The notes: generated by a model not told the origin, from the letters alone. A DNA stretch of 64,000 nucleotides from Luteimonas deserti (GCF_013425765.1 NZ_JACCJZ010000004.1:1-64000); one strand, 5' to 3'; positions 20,965 to 29,959 are shown, counted from the stretch's first letter. Numbers and translations: made by a program.

Positions 20965-22533
20965 ATGAAGACCATGAAATGGACCGTCCTGGCGCTGGCC
21001 GTCAGCGCCGCCGCCGCAAGCACGGCGCACGCGCAGGAGGTCGACTGGCAGATCGTCGACTACGACATCACCATCGACGACGCCCGCAACTACGAGACCA
21101 ACGTCAGCAACACGACCACCAATCTGGAGCTCAATGCGACCGCCGATCTCGCGCTGACCGCGACCGCGGACCTGTCCCTGCGCCAGAGCCTCGACCAGAG
21201 CCTGACCGAGTCGACCGAGCGCCGGATCACCGAAACGATCGACCGCAGCCTGACCGACACCCAGACCGCCAGCGACAATTTCGACCGGAGCGTGAGCATC
21301 GACGAGGCGCATCGCCTGCGCACCAACCAGGTGTACGAGACCATCGACCGCAGCGAGAACGTCAGCTCGGACATCCGCCGCGAGCGCAACGAGCACGGCG
21401 TGTCGGTGAACCTCGAGAAGAGCCTGTCGCTGAGCTCGGACATCGCGTTCACCGGCGATCCCACGCTCAGCGGCGAGATCGAGATCGATTCGGCCGCGAT
21501 CGCGGTGGTCGACAACCGCCAGTCGGTCAGCGGCAATCTGGGTCTCAACGAGGCGCTGGAGAACGACGCCGCCATCGACGGCGATGTCGCTTCCGGCGCG
21601 TCGGGCAACCTGCTGTTCAACGTCGCCGCGGGCGACAACAACGTGCAGGACAACGCCGCGGCCCTGTCGGCGGCGGATGCGGGCTTCGCCTTCGGCCTGG
21701 CCGATGCCGAGGTCTTCGTGAACCAGGCGGGCAGCGGCAACGTCACGATGAACGAGGGCGTCGCCAACAGCGCGGACCTCGCCGGCAGCGCGTTCTCGGC
21801 GGCCACCGGCAACATCGGCGTCAACGTCGCCTCGGGCAACAACAACGCACAGAAGAACGCGATGGCCGCCTCGGTCGCCACGGCCGCCTATGCGCAGGCG
21901 AGCGTGAGCTCCAACCAGGCCTCGTCCGGCAACCTGACCAGCAATGCGGGCAGCTACGAGTCCTTCACCGACACGGTGGACGTCTCGCTCAGCGGCACGA
22001 TGAGCGGCGGTTCGATCGCGATGGGCTTCGGCGCCTACGAGGGTTCGACCAGCGGCGAATCGACCAGCCGCGGCAACGCCTACCAGCAGTCGAACTTCTA
22101 CGCCGACATGTGGGAAGGCCAGGATCACCCGGCCGGCCCGGTGATCGGCCATGCCGACTTCGACGGTGCGTCCCAGGGCGCGGTGCGCAACCCCTACCGC
22201 GGTTCGGACGAGCACGGACCCATCGGTGGCCTGGCCTTCGACACCGATTCCGAGGGCAGCTACACGGGCAGCGAATCCGGCGGCCTGGCCTTCATGGAGC
22301 TCGGCTACAGCGAGCTGGAAGCGGCATTGAGCGGCGAAGTGACGACCACGCGCTGGGTCGCGGTGGCGGCCACCAACAGCGCCGGCCTGTCCGGCAGCGC
22401 CTTCAGCAACGCGTCGGGCAACATCGGCGTCAACGTGGCGGCAGGCACCGGCAACCTCCAGGCCAACAGCCTGGCGATGGCGGTGGCCCAGCCGGGCGCA
22501 GCGGCACCGCCCCCGGGCGGCGGCGGCGAGTAA
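20965..22533 (+). CDS. Large secreted Gly/Asn/Ala repeat protein, likely fibril subunit (FapC position)
   Basis: A 522-residue secreted protein: signal peptide 1-23, then an acidic Thr/Ser/Asp-rich region (about 24-185) with regularly repeated LSLRQSLDQSL and ITETIDRSLTD patterns. Three imperfect amyloid-type units follow at about 214-235 (GNLLFNVAAGDNNVQDN), 282-303 (GNIGVNVASGNNNAQKN) and 485-507 (GNIGVNVAAGTGNLQAN). Half units occur at 190, 258 and 322. A Gly/Ser/aromatic linker (330-460) separates units two and three, and the tail is Pro/Gly-rich. The mature protein contains no Cys and is acidic. Spaced N/G/A/Q repeats with linkers of different length fit the FapC major subunit. Amyloid formation is inferred, not shown. 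Confidence 0.78.
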   Translation: MKTMKWTVLALAVSAAAASTAHAQEVDWQIVDYDITIDDARNYETNVSNTTTNLELNATADLALTATADLSLRQSLDQSLTESTERRITETIDRSLTDTQTASDNFDRSVSIDEAHRLRTNQVYETIDRSENVSSDIRRERNEHGVSVNLEKSLSLSSDIAFTGDPTLSGEIEIDSAAIAVVDNRQSVSGNLGLNEALENDAAIDGDVASGASGNLLFNVAAGDNNVQDNAAALSAADAGFAFGLADAEVFVNQAGSGNVTMNEGVANSADLAGSAFSAATGNIGVNVASGNNNAQKNAMAASVATAAYAQASVSSNQASSGNLTSNAGSYESFTDTVDVSLSGTMSGGSIAMGFGAYEGSTSGESTSRGNAYQQSNFYADMWEGQDHPAGPVIGHADFDGASQGAVRNPYRGSDEHGPIGGLAFDTDSEGSYTGSESGGLAFMELGYSELEAALSGEVTTTRWVAVAATNSAGLSGSAFSNASGNIGVNVAAGTGNLQANSLAMAVAQPGAAAPPPGGGGE

Positions 22534-22550
22534 GCGCCACGAGGTGTGAA

Positions 22551-22571
22551 CCCGGCCCCTTCCCGGCCGGG
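22551..22571 (+). other. First hairpin between the fibril-subunit and peptidase genes
   Basis: CCCGGCC-CCTTCCC-GGCCGGG, a 7-bp perfect stem 17 bp after the stop of the large repeat protein. It stands next to a stronger hairpin (next entry). Confidence 0.5.
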
Positions 22572-22581
22572 CTCTCCCGGA

Positions 22582-22612
22582 GCCCCGCGCCACCTGCCCC
22601 GTGGCGCGGGGC
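22582..22612 (+). terminator. Strong hairpin after the fibril-subunit gene (attenuator or mRNA-stabilising element)
   Basis: GCCCCGCGCCAC-CTGCCCC-GTGGCGCGGGGC, a perfect 12-bp GC-rich stem with a 7-base loop, followed by CTCCTTCC rather than a T-run. It sits in the 101-bp gap before the C39 peptidase gene. Such a structure would protect upstream mRNA ends and reduce read-through, giving more structural subunit than export machinery (inference). Confidence 0.55.
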
Positions 22613-22634
22613 CTCCTTCCCCACGAGGTCGACG

Positions 22635-23336
22635 ATGATCCGTCTTCTTGCGGCGGTGACGCTGGTCCTGCTGGTGCTGGTGGTCGCCGCCCGCGCGCGC
22701 GCGGCCGACGTGCAGGTGCACGGCATTCTGCCCAACGGAGCGGTCATGCCGGTGCGGGTGGAAAGCATGCGCGAGGCACGCTTCCGCCACATCGTGCGTC
22801 AGCACACCGATTACAGCTGCGGCGCGGCCGCACTGGCCACGGTGCTCAAGTACGCCTATCGGCTGGACGTCGACGAGGCCACGGTCATCGAAGGCATGCT
22901 CGGGCTGGCCGATGTCGAGGTGGTGCAGGCCCGCGGGTTCTCGTTGCTCGACATCAAGCGCTACGTCGAATCGCTGGGCATGCGCGGACGCGGCTACCGC
23001 ATCGAGGAAGCTCGCCTGCGGGCATTGCGGGTGCCCGGGCTGGTGCTGATGGACGTGCGCGGCTTCCGCCACTTCGTCGTGCTCAAGCAGGTGGTCGGCG
23101 ACATCGTCGAGGTTGCGGATCCGATCCTGGGCAACCGCAGCGTGCCGATGGCCGAGTTTCTCGACTCGTGGCCGTCCCGCGCCATTTTCATCGTCATAGC
23201 GAGTGATTTCGACCGCGACAGCGTGCTGCTGCAGCCGGTCGCGCGTCCGAGCGCAAAGGCGCTCTTCGCGCGCCAGGGACCGCTGACCGATGCCGAGCTG
23301 CTCGACTTCGGCTTCAGCCATGCGGATCTGTTCTGA
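22635..23336 (+). CDS. C39 family peptidase of the Fap-like operon (FapD position)
   Basis: A 233-residue papain-fold protease with a signal peptide (residues 1-23). The catalytic triad can be read directly: Cys62 in HTDYSCGAAALATVLKYAY, His146 in VRGFRHFVVLKQV and Asp162 in VEVADPILGN. These are the three blocks of peptidase family C39, here as a stand-alone periplasmic enzyme without transporter domains. In Pseudomonas the fourth fap gene encodes such a protease, needed for fibril export. The start at ATG 22635 has an ACGAGG ribosome site. It is in the same operon as the repeat proteins, behind the two hairpins. Confidence 0.88.
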   Translation: MIRLLAAVTLVLLVLVVAARARAADVQVHGILPNGAVMPVRVESMREARFRHIVRQHTDYSCGAAALATVLKYAYRLDVDEATVIEGMLGLADVEVVQARGFSLLDIKRYVESLGMRGRGYRIEEARLRALRVPGLVLMDVRGFRHFVVLKQVVGDIVEVADPILGNRSVPMAEFLDSWPSRAIFIVIASDFDRDSVLLQPVARPSAKALFARQGPLTDAELLDFGFSHADLF

Positions 23337-23349
23337 GACGAGGTGTCCG

Positions 23350-24105
23350 ATGTCCACATCCATTCAATGGCGCGTGATGCTGCTGCTGATCACCGCATTT
23401 CTCGCGGCTCCCGCGTGCGCGGAGGTCGACGCCGTCGCCAGGCCTGCCGCGCTCCAGGAGATTCCCGACGCCGAACTCGGCGCGATGCGTGGCCGCTACA
23501 TCGTGGGCGACGACCGCATCGCCTGGTTCGGCGTCACCATGGTGTCCGACTGGCTCACCGCCGGCGGACAGCGCCTGCAGGGCGCCATGACGATCGGCTT
23601 CGACCTGCGCGGTGCGCGCCCCGAGGTCAGCTTCCTGCCGAGTGTGACCATCACCGGTGTCGACACGGCGGCCGCGACGGGGACCGGAGAGGTCGACGGC
23701 AGCGGCCTGGCCAACGTCGGGGGACTGATGCAGGCGGTGCAGGTCGCCGGCGACGGCAACACCGCGCGCAATGCGCTGTCGCTGCGCGTGCGCGAAGGCG
23801 TGATCCCGGGACGAGCCGGCGGCGAGGCCGCAGCCAGTGCCGAGCTCCGGGTCGACGGTGCGCACGCACGCGCCGCGCTCGACGATGCAGGCGCTCGCGT
23901 GCTGCTGCAGGTGGCCGGACAGGGCGCGGTGGAGCAGTGGATCGACGCGCGTGCGATCGGCCAGAGCATCCGCCTGACCGGCGACGGGCACATGGCGGGC
24001 AACCGGTTGCAGCTCGATCTGGTCCGCCAGCGGGCGCCGGCCAGCCAGACCATTCACCAGAATCTCGTGCAGGCGATCGGCATGACCCGCGTCGGCGGAC
24101 TCTGA
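23350..24105 (+). CDS. Accessory secreted protein with repeat-like units (FapE position)
   Basis: A 251-residue protein with a signal peptide (cleavage near residue 24, after ACA). The N-terminal domain carries IPDAELGAMRGRYIVG and WFGVTMVSDWLTAGGQ. Its C-terminal half contains degenerate units related to those of the fibril proteins (VQVAGDGNTARNALSLRV about 130-147; IRLTGDGHMAGNRLQLDL about 207-224). That relation to the subunits and its position between C39 peptidase and outer-membrane protein match FapE, a minor fibril component or chaperone. It starts 13 bp after the peptidase stop. Confidence 0.72.
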   Translation: MSTSIQWRVMLLLITAFLAAPACAEVDAVARPAALQEIPDAELGAMRGRYIVGDDRIAWFGVTMVSDWLTAGGQRLQGAMTIGFDLRGARPEVSFLPSVTITGVDTAAATGTGEVDGSGLANVGGLMQAVQVAGDGNTARNALSLRVREGVIPGRAGGEAAASAELRVDGAHARAALDDAGARVLLQVAGQGAVEQWIDARAIGQSIRLTGDGHMAGNRLQLDLVRQRAPASQTIHQNLVQAIGMTRVGGL

Positions 24106-24143
24106 TCCACGCACATCACGCGTCGATGCGGGAGGGGGCAATC

Positions 24144-25505
24144 TTGAAATCGACAATCGCAGGCGCGCGGCGGCCATTGGCCATCGCGCTCGGGTTGACA
24201 TTGCTGGCACCGATGGCTGCCACCGCGCAGGAAGGCGCGGCGTTCACGGCCGAGGACCGGGCCCGGATGCAGCAATTGCTGCGCGAGCTGTCGGACCTCA
24301 AGCAGAGCTATGCACAGGAAGTGCGCCGGCTCCGCGAGCTCGACATGCAGATCCAGGCGCTGCAGGCACGCGTGGGCGGCGTGGCCGCGGCGGCGCCGCG
24401 CGAGGTGCCGCAACCCCTGGCCCACGCTCCTGCCGACAGGCAGCAGGATCAAGCGCCCGGCCCGGCCGGCACACCCCCGGCCGCGCGCCAGGACGAGGGC
24501 TACGCGAGCAGCGCCGAGGATGCGCAGCGCGCTCGGGAGGCCGAGTCGCGCAGCGTGGCCGACGTCAAGCAGCAGAGCACCGCGCTGTTCAACCGCCGGC
24601 TCACACTGGAGAACGGGCTGAGCTACAACCGCTACGACCGCAAGCAGGTCACGCTCAACGGCTTCCTTGCGCTGGATGCGATCTTCCTCGGCAACATCGC
24701 GATCGAGAACGTCGAATCCGACACCGTGAACTACAACTTCGCCGCACGCTGGGGCGTGAGTCCGCGCCTGAGCCTCAACCTCGACGTGCCCTACATCGCC
24801 CGCAAGACCGTCTACCAGAAGGGCGGCGCCGGCGGTGCGGCCGCGGCGATCGCGCAGGAACAGACCGACGGCGCGGGCCTGGGCGACATCAGCGCGAGTG
24901 CGAACTGGAAACTCTTCGGCGAACGCGGCGCCTGGCCGGAAACCGTGCTCAACGTCGGCGTCACCGCGCCCACCGGCCGTGAGCCCTACGGCATTCCGTG
25001 GCGCGTGCTCGAACGCGACGAGGACAACTTCATCCGGTTCGCGGTGCCCGAAGAACAGCCCACCGGCAACGGCCTGTGGCAGGCCACGGTCGGGCTGTCG
25101 GCGGTGAAGACCACGGATCCGGCCATCCTGTTCGGGAATGTCGGTTACGTGCATTCGTTCGCGCGGAACTTCGGCGATCTCGACAACAACCCGCTGACGG
25201 TCAATCCCGGCCGGGTGGCGCTGGGCGACGCGTTCTATTTCGGCGCGGGCCTGGCGTTCGCGTTCAACGAACGCACCAGCCTGAGCATCGCCTTCAGCGA
25301 CCGGCTCAGCGCACGTGCGCGCACCCGCTACGAGGGGGGCGACTGGGTCAAGCTCATCGGCAGCGATGCCAATGCCGCGACCATGAGCCTGGGTGTGACC
25401 CATGCGATGACGCCCAGTGCGACGTTCGTCGGGGTCCTCGGCATCGGCCTCACGCCCGACGCGCCGGATTTCAACCTGACGGTGAAGGTGCCCTACGCGC
25501 TGTGA
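24144..25505 (+). CDS. Coiled-coil plus beta-barrel outer-membrane protein, probable fibril-subunit exporter (FapF position)
   Basis: A 453-residue protein. After the signal peptide (cleavage near residue 29) comes a heptad-patterned helix at about 37-77 (ARMQQLLRELSDLKQSYAQE), then an Ala/Pro linker. From about 150 to the end the sequence alternates like an outer-membrane beta-barrel (LTLENGLSYNRYDRKQVTLN, ATVGLSAVKTTDPAILFGNV) and closes with FNLTVKVPYAL. This is the known layout of FapF, which uses an N-terminal coiled coil to gate a barrel through which subunits pass. I chose TTG 24144 because GGAGGG lies 8 bases upstream and it gives a normal signal peptide; ATG 24126 lacks a ribosome site. 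It is the last gene of the six-gene unit. Confidence 0.82.
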   Translation: MKSTIAGARRPLAIALGLTLLAPMAATAQEGAAFTAEDRARMQQLLRELSDLKQSYAQEVRRLRELDMQIQALQARVGGVAAAAPREVPQPLAHAPADRQQDQAPGPAGTPPAARQDEGYASSAEDAQRAREAESRSVADVKQQSTALFNRRLTLENGLSYNRYDRKQVTLNGFLALDAIFLGNIAIENVESDTVNYNFAARWGVSPRLSLNLDVPYIARKTVYQKGGAGGAAAAIAQEQTDGAGLGDISASANWKLFGERGAWPETVLNVGVTAPTGREPYGIPWRVLERDEDNFIRFAVPEEQPTGNGLWQATVGLSAVKTTDPAILFGNVGYVHSFARNFGDLDNNPLTVNPGRVALGDAFYFGAGLAFAFNERTSLSIAFSDRLSARARTRYEGGDWVKLIGSDANAATMSLGVTHAMTPSATFVGVLGIGLTPDAPDFNLTVKVPYAL

Positions 25506-25538
25506 CGCCTGCCCTGCGCGATCGCGAGTGGCGCGCGC

Positions 25539-26864
25539 TCACTCCCAGCGGCAGGCGTCGAGCGAGACGCCGTGCTTGCGGCACAGGCGGTAGACGGTCA
25601 TTCGCGAAATGCGCAGTCGCTGGGCGCAGGCGCTGACGTTGCCGCCGGTCGCACGCAGCGCGTCGAGCAGCGCGTCGCGATCGGTGCGGTCGCGGTGGTC
25701 GTCGAGAGCCACCACGCGCGCGCTGGTCGGACCGAGCTGGAGATCCTCGGGCTCGATCAGCGCATGCTCGGCCACCACAGCCGCCCGACGGACGCGATTG
25801 AGCAGCTCGCGCACATTGCCGGGCCAGGCGTGGCGGCGCAGGCACAGCCGCGCCGCGGCACTGAAGCCGCGCGCCTGCACCGGATGCGTGGCGCGGAACG
25901 CGTCGAGGAACTCGCGCGCCAGCAGCTCGATGTCGTCCCCGCGTTCGCGCAGCGGCGGCAAGCGCAGGCGCAGCACGTCGAGGCGGTAGTACAGGTCGGC
26001 CCGGAAGCGGCCCTGCGCGATCGCTGCCTCGAGATCGACATGGGTGGCGGCGAGTACCCGCACGTCGACACGGATCGCATGGTGGCTGCCCACCCGCTCG
26101 AGGGTGCCTTCCTGCAGGACACGCAGCAGGTTGGTCTGCGCCTCCAGCGGGAGGTCGCCGATCTCGTCCAGGAACACGGTGCCGCCGTCGGCGGATTCGA
26201 ACAGACCGACGCGCCGCGCCGTGGCTCCAGTAAAGGCACCACGCTCGTGACCGAACAATTCCGACTGCACCAGCGTCGGCGCGATGGCGCCGCAGTTCAT
26301 CGCCACGAACGGCCGCGCGCGACGCGCGGAGAGCGCGTGCAGGGCGTGCGCCGCAAGCTCCTTGCCGGTTCCCGATTCGCCGGTGATCAGCACCGGCAGC
26401 TCGACCTGGGCGTAACGATGCAGCATCGCGCGCACCCCGAGGATGGCGGGACTGCGACCGCCGATGCTGTCGATGTCGCGTTGCGGCCTGGCGACCAGCG
26501 CGGCGAGTGCGCTTACGAGGCGTTCGGCATCCAGCGGGGCGGCCAGCACGCGCCCGCACTGGGCAATCACCGCCTGCTCGAGCGGATCCTGCGACGCGTC
26601 GTCCGTGTCGTCGACGACCGCCAGCGACGGCAGGTCAGCGTGTTCAGCGAGCGTGCGCTGCATCTCCAGCAGGTGCGCGGAATCGGCCCCGCGCAGGTCG
26701 ACCACCAGCACGACCAGATCCGCGCCGCGCATGCCGACCTGATGCGCCGGCCCGGCCACCCGCAGATGCCAGCCGCCTGCAGCCAGCTGGGCCTGCTCGC
26801 GCCGGGTGGGTGCGCCGAACCAGATCGCGCAGCGCTGCGCCGTCGGCGCGCTCACCGACGCCAT
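25539..26864 (-). CDS. Sigma-54-dependent transcriptional activator with degenerate receiver domain
   Basis: A 441-residue enhancer-binding protein. The N-terminal 125 residues look like a receiver fold but lack the acidic pair at the end of strand one and the conserved Lys, so phosphorylation is unlikely; VpsR- and FleQ-type activators are similar. The AAA+ domain has Walker [10 protein letters not shown] (161-169), the sigma-54-contact loop GAFTGA (209-214) and Walker B FLDEIGD (231-237). The Fis-type helix-turn-helix is at the C-terminus ([20 protein letters not shown]). It is convergent with the Fap-like operon, whose stop is 33 bp away. The operon has a sigma-54 promoter, so this is its likely dedicated activator. 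Start ATG 26864 is chosen by domain content. Confidence 0.92.
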   Translation of the reverse strand: MASVSAPTAQRCAIWFGAPTRREQAQLAAGGWHLRVAGPAHQVGMRGADLVVLVVDLRGADSAHLLEMQRTLAEHADLPSLAVVDDTDDASQDPLEQAVIAQCGRVLAAPLDAERLVSALAALVARPQRDIDSIGGRSPAILGVRAMLHRYAQVELPVLITGESGTGKELAAHALHALSARRARPFVAMNCGAIAPTLVQSELFGHERGAFTGATARRVGLFESADGGTVFLDEIGDLPLEAQTNLLRVLQEGTLERVGSHHAIRVDVRVLAATHVDLEAAIAQGRFRADLYYRLDVLRLRLPPLRERGDDIELLAREFLDAFRATHPVQARGFSAAARLCLRRHAWPGNVRELLNRVRRAAVVAEHALIEPEDLQLGPTSARVVALDDHRDRTDRDALLDALRATGGNVSACAQRLRISRMTVYRLCRKHGVSLDACRWE

Positions 26865-27034
26865 GCCGGGTGCCCGGTCGACGTCGCCATGCCGGTCCGC
26901 TCCGGCCGATCCTCCACGGACATGCCCTCTCCCTGCCCCCCGGTGTCGGCCTGCTATACGCAGGAAGCGACCCGCACCGGCCATCACGCGCCCGCGTCGC
27001 AGCGACTGAGACCGGCGGCTGCGAGACTCGCGCG

Positions 27035-28132
27035 ATGCCTGCCGGCCCGCCCCGTCCGCCCGTCGCGACCGTCCGCAAGGGGCGCGGCAGCGCCTCGTGG
27101 GTGGCCAGCCGTTTCGACAGTCGCAGCGCGGTTCCCGAGGACGACGGCTGGAACGGGCTGCAGGCCCTGCAGGACGAGGCCGGGGCCCCGGCGACGGTGG
27201 TCACGGACGAGCGCGCCCGCAGCATCGTCAGTCGCAATGCCTCGCCGGACATCGGGTTTTCGCAGTCCGTCAATCCCTATCGCGGCTGCGAGCACGGTTG
27301 CATCTACTGCTTCGCGCGCCCCTCGCATGCCTACCTCGACCTGTCGCCCGGGCTGGACTTCGAAACCCGGCTGTTCGCCAAGACCAACGCGGCCGAACGC
27401 CTGCGCGCCGAGTTCGCGCGGCCCGGCTATGCGTGCTCACCGATCGCGCTGGGCATCAATACCGATGCCTACCAGCCGCTGGAACGCGAGCGGGGGATCA
27501 CACGGGCGCTGGTCGAAGTCATGGCCGAAGCCCGGCACCCCTTCAGCGTGGTGACCAAGAGTGCCGGCGTCGTGCGCGATTTCGATCTGCTCGCACCGCT
27601 CGCAGCGGACGGGCTGGTGTCCGTCTACCTGTCGGTGACCACGCTGGACAACCGGCTCTCGGCCCGGATGGAACCGCGCGCCGCCGCGCCGCACGCCCGT
27701 CTGCGCACCATCCGCCGCCTGGCCGATGCCGGGATTCCGGTCGGTGTGCTGGTGGCGCCGGTGATCCCGGCCATTACCGACCACGAGCTGGAAGCCATCC
27801 TGGGCGCGGCCCGCGAGGCCGGCGCCGCATCCGCCGGCTACGTGCTGCTGCGCCTACCGCACGAGCTCAAGACCCTCTGGCGCGAGTGGCTCGAGCTGCA
27901 CTACCCCGAGCGCGCCGCGCACGTGATGAGCCTAGTGCAGCAGCTGCACGGCGGCAAGGATTACGACAGTACCTTCGGCCGCCGGATGCGCGGACAGGGG
28001 CCCTTCGCCGACCTGCTGGCCGCCCGGTTCGCACGTGCCCATCGCCGCCTCGGCTTCGCCCGCCTGCCGCCGTTGCGCACCGACCTGTTCCGGCCGCTGC
28101 GCAACGCGTCCCCGCAAGGCGTCCTGTTCTAG
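27035..28132 (+). CDS. PA0069-family radical SAM protein
   Basis: A 365-residue protein with the radical SAM cluster motif C85-x3-C89-x2-C92 in NPYRGCEHGCIYCFARPSH, which holds a [4Fe-4S] cluster and S-adenosylmethionine. The rest has the barrel strands of the family (IALGINTDAYQPLER, FSVVTKSAGVVRDFD, VGVLVAPVIPAITDHELEAI). It belongs to the group named after PA0069, related to spore photoproduct lyase-like sequences, whose substrate is not established. Start ATG 27035 gives the usual N-terminus. It is divergent from the sigma-54 activator and followed at 101 bp by a histidine kinase. Confidence 0.9.
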   Translation: MPAGPPRPPVATVRKGRGSASWVASRFDSRSAVPEDDGWNGLQALQDEAGAPATVVTDERARSIVSRNASPDIGFSQSVNPYRGCEHGCIYCFARPSHAYLDLSPGLDFETRLFAKTNAAERLRAEFARPGYACSPIALGINTDAYQPLERERGITRALVEVMAEARHPFSVVTKSAGVVRDFDLLAPLAADGLVSVYLSVTTLDNRLSARMEPRAAAPHARLRTIRRLADAGIPVGVLVAPVIPAITDHELEAILGAAREAGAASAGYVLLRLPHELKTLWREWLELHYPERAAHVMSLVQQLHGGKDYDSTFGRRMRGQGPFADLLAARFARAHRRLGFARLPPLRTDLFRPLRNASPQGVLF

Positions 28133-28233
28133 CGTCGGCTGGCCCGCCACGGCGCCTGTTCACGCCGTCTCCACCACACGTCCACGCCCGCATTTCCTAC
28201 ACTGCGCGTCCGCCGTACCGCGCCGTACCCCCG

Positions 28234-29298
28234 ATGTCCGATGTCGCCTGTCTGCGTTCGCCCGTCGAACTCGGATCCAGCCAGCTCCTCGATGCCCTGT
28301 CGGTGGCCGCCGTCCTGCTCGGCCGGGATGGACGCTGGCTGCACGCCAATCCGGTCGCCGCGGCCCTGCTCCAGGCCGAACCCGGCGCACTGGCCGGCCT
28401 GCCCGCCCATCGCCTCCGGTTGCCCGGGCTCGCCGGGCAGATCGACGCCGCACTGGCGGATGACGTGCCGTTGCGCGATGCCTCCGCCAGCCTCGACGAG
28501 CCCAATGGCCGCGCCCGTCATCTGCAGGTGCGGCTGCAACCCCTGGGTGACGGCAGCACGTGGCTGCTGGAGCTGCACGACCACAGTGCGTTACGCGATC
28601 TGGAAGTCCTGCAGGAGACGCTGGGCTTCGGCATCTCCCACGAGCTGCGCGCCCCCGTCCGTGCGATCGAGCAGTTCTCGCGCCGGCTCGAGGCCCAGGT
28701 CGACGCCCCCGAGCCGGCCGCGACCCTCGACCACCTGCGGCGGATCCGTCATGCCGCCGCGCAGGCGGGTCGCCTGATCGACGGGCTGCTGGACACGATG
28801 CGCGCCTCGCGGCCGCCACGCGCACCGGGACCGGTCGACGTGAGCATGCTCGGCGAGTGGGTCTGCGCCGAGCTGCAGGATGCCGCGCCCACGCGCGCAG
28901 CCGACATCCACGTGGCGCCCGACCTGTGGGTCTGGGGCGACGAGCATGCGCTCAAGCAGATGCTCGGCAAGCTGATCGACAACGCCTGGCGATTCTCCGC
29001 GCAGCGCGAGCGGGTGCGGATCCATCTCGATGGCGAGCGCAGGGGCGAGCGTCAGGAACTGCGACTTCGCGACGAGGGCAGCGGTTTCGACATGCGATAT
29101 GCTGACCGACTGTTCGTGCCGTTCAGGCGGCTGCACGGTGTCGAGGCGGGTGCCGGCCATGGTCTCGGCCTCGCCATCGCGCAGCGGATCGCCCAGGCGC
29201 ACGGCGGCCACATCCGGGTGCATTCCGAACCGGACGTGGGCACGACCTTCACCATCGATCTGCCGGCGGTGCCGGCCGAGGACGCCCGATCCCCATGA
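28234..29298 (+). CDS. PAS-containing sensor histidine kinase
   Basis: A 354-residue cytoplasmic kinase without membrane segments. Residues 15-120 resemble a PAS domain (AAVLLGRDGRWLHANPVAAA). The H-box GISHELRAPVRAIEQFSRRL places the phospho-acceptor at His136. The ATPase domain follows with N-box LIDNAWRFS, G1 DEGSGFDMRYADRLF and G2 GHGLGLAIAQ. The dimerisation and ATPase regions resemble phytochrome-linked kinases. The stop overlaps the start of the response regulator (ATGA), so they form a two-component pair. No sensory GAF or phytochrome domain is present, so the signal is presumably read by the PAS domain. Confidence 0.9.
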   Translation: MSDVACLRSPVELGSSQLLDALSVAAVLLGRDGRWLHANPVAAALLQAEPGALAGLPAHRLRLPGLAGQIDAALADDVPLRDASASLDEPNGRARHLQVRLQPLGDGSTWLLELHDHSALRDLEVLQETLGFGISHELRAPVRAIEQFSRRLEAQVDAPEPAATLDHLRRIRHAAAQAGRLIDGLLDTMRASRPPRAPGPVDVSMLGEWVCAELQDAAPTRAADIHVAPDLWVWGDEHALKQMLGKLIDNAWRFSAQRERVRIHLDGERRGERQELRLRDEGSGFDMRYADRLFVPFRRLHGVEAGAGHGLGLAIAQRIAQAHGGHIRVHSEPDVGTTFTIDLPAVPAEDARSP

Positions 29299-29729
29299 CC
29301 GAACATACGATCCTGCTGATCGAAGACAACCCCGACGACGCCGAGCTCACCCGGATCGCGTTCGCCGAGGCCGGCATCGACAGCCAGCTGGTCGTGGTCG
29401 GCGATGGCGCCGAAGCGCTGGACTATCTGTTCGCGCGCGGCGGACACGCCGACCGTGCCGGCGCGCAGCTGCCGTCCATCGTGCTGCTGGACCTCAACCT
29501 GCCCAAGCTCGACGGTCGTGAAGTCCTGCAGGCCCTGCGCGCCAATCCCGCGACCCGCGGTCTGCCGGTCGTCGTGCTCACCACCAGCACCGAGCCGTTC
29601 GATGTCGAGGCCAGCTATGCGCTGGGCGTCAACAGCTACATCCGCAAGCCGGTCGATTTCGGCAAGTTCGTCGAGGTGGTGAAGCAGATCGGCATGTACT
29701 GGCTGGTGTTGAACCACCCGCGGGGGTGA
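29295..29729 (+). CDS. Rcp1-type single-domain response regulator
   Basis: A 144-residue stand-alone receiver: acidic pocket LLIEDNPDDAEL, phospho-acceptor Asp66 in IVLLDLNLPKLDGREVL, Thr in VVVLTTSTEP and Lys118 in NSYIRKPVDF. NPDDAEL after the acidic pair and the C-terminal YWLVLN segment mark the Rcp1 group, partners of phytochrome-type kinases. It has no output domain, so it must act by protein contact. The start overlaps the kinase stop by four bases. Confidence 0.93.
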   Translation: MTEHTILLIEDNPDDAELTRIAFAEAGIDSQLVVVGDGAEALDYLFARGGHADRAGAQLPSIVLLDLNLPKLDGREVLQALRANPATRGLPVVVLTTSTEPFDVEASYALGVNSYIRKPVDFGKFVEVVKQIGMYWLVLNHPRG

Positions 29730-29877
29730 GGGTGGTCCGCTAGGCGGTGCGCGTCGGCGCGAACCTCGCCCTTGGGCGGCGTCTTCTGATCGGATCTGCG
29801 CGTTTCCGACGGAATATCTGATCGGGCCGCGTGTTCGAATGGAGGCAACGCGTCGAGGAGGAACCGCGCGCGACGCT

Positions 29878-29908
<31 letters not shown>

Positions 29909-29959
29909 TTTTGCCGTGCTGTTGGCTCCGGCTTTTGGCCGTTGCTTGTCTGCTTTTGG

